This document shows positions 11,571 to 11,619 of a DNA stretch of 11,619 bases, piece by piece. The translations under genes and the position numbers were made by a program. The notes beneath the pieces are model-generated. The model was not told where the DNA came from. It saw nothing but the letters and a program-made list of their open reading frames with translations, and made no database searches. Source of the stretch: an uncultured Holophagaceae bacterium (GTDB lineage Bacteria > Acidobacteriota > Holophagae > Holophagales > Holophagaceae); NCBI GenBank assembly GCA_903927605.1, contig CAIYNT010000187.1, positions 1 to 11,619 on the forward strand, in the 5' to 3' direction. How positions within the stretch are numbered: the stretch's first letter is position 1; each line of letters opens with the position of its first letter.

Positions 11571-11619
11571 GGTCCCTTAGCTCAGCTGGTTAGAGCATCT
11601 GACTCTTAATCAGAGGGTC
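11571..11619 (+). tRNA. tRNA-Lys (anticodon CTT), 3' part outside the window
   Basis: The first 49 bases of a tRNA are visible. They comprise the acceptor 5' strand GGTCCCT, T8-A9, a D stem GCTC/GAGC with the AGCTGGTTA loop, and an anticodon stem TCTGA/TCAGA. The anticodon loop is CTCTTAA, so the anticodon is CTT (11605-11607), which reads AAG lysine codons. The variable region, T arm and acceptor 3' strand are cut off by the window end. Confidence 0.93.

Overview
This is a GC-rich bacterial chromosome segment with mostly housekeeping genes. Gene content (MltG, RapZ, TlyA, TrpS, tRNA-Lys) and an outer-membrane-type secretome suggest a Gram-negative bacterium. The overall feel is of Acidobacteriota (Holophagae/Geothrix-like), but that is an impression from sequence style and not a demonstrated placement.

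Left part (1-2958): the 3' end of rapZ (+) meets a saccharopine-dehydrogenase-family oxidoreductase (-) with no base between the two stop codons. After a ~300 bp divergent gap comes mltG (+), which encodes the membrane endolytic murein transglycosylase. A perfect 15-bp palindrome lies just upstream of mltG.

Middle (2958-3529): the mltG-tlyA gap is not ordinary spacer. It is a 572-bp block bounded by 16-bp perfect inverted repeats (28/32 when extended). It is packed with about a dozen short hairpins, many with a C-GCA-G triloop, and with a 35-bp repeat whose two direct copies differ by a compensatory base-pair change. tlyA (+) starts inside its right end.

Transposon (4326-8083): a 3758-bp unit with 23-bp imperfect terminal inverted repeats starting CCTGACCTAA, flanked by a 5-bp target duplication TTAAA. 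It carries a secreted CocE/alpha-amino-acid-ester-hydrolase-like enzyme (-) and a divergently transcribed IS1380-family DDE transposase (+). An internal sequence at 6431 resembles the terminal repeat and would give a 1653-bp IS of standard IS1380 size. The hydrolase therefore looks like cargo, as in ISEcp1-type transposition units, but on the 5' side of the transposase. Removing the insert leaves tlyA and the next gene convergent, 18 bp apart, both intact.

Right part (8084-11619): a full-length aldehyde-dehydrogenase-fold protein (-) appears to have lost the catalytic Cys, the general-base Glu and the oxyanion Asn, so it is probably a pseudoenzyme. Divergent from it is a two-gene unit, a site-2 protease (M50) and trpS, separated by 3 bp. 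A tRNA-Lys(CTT) gene preceded by a plausible promoter runs off the end of the window.
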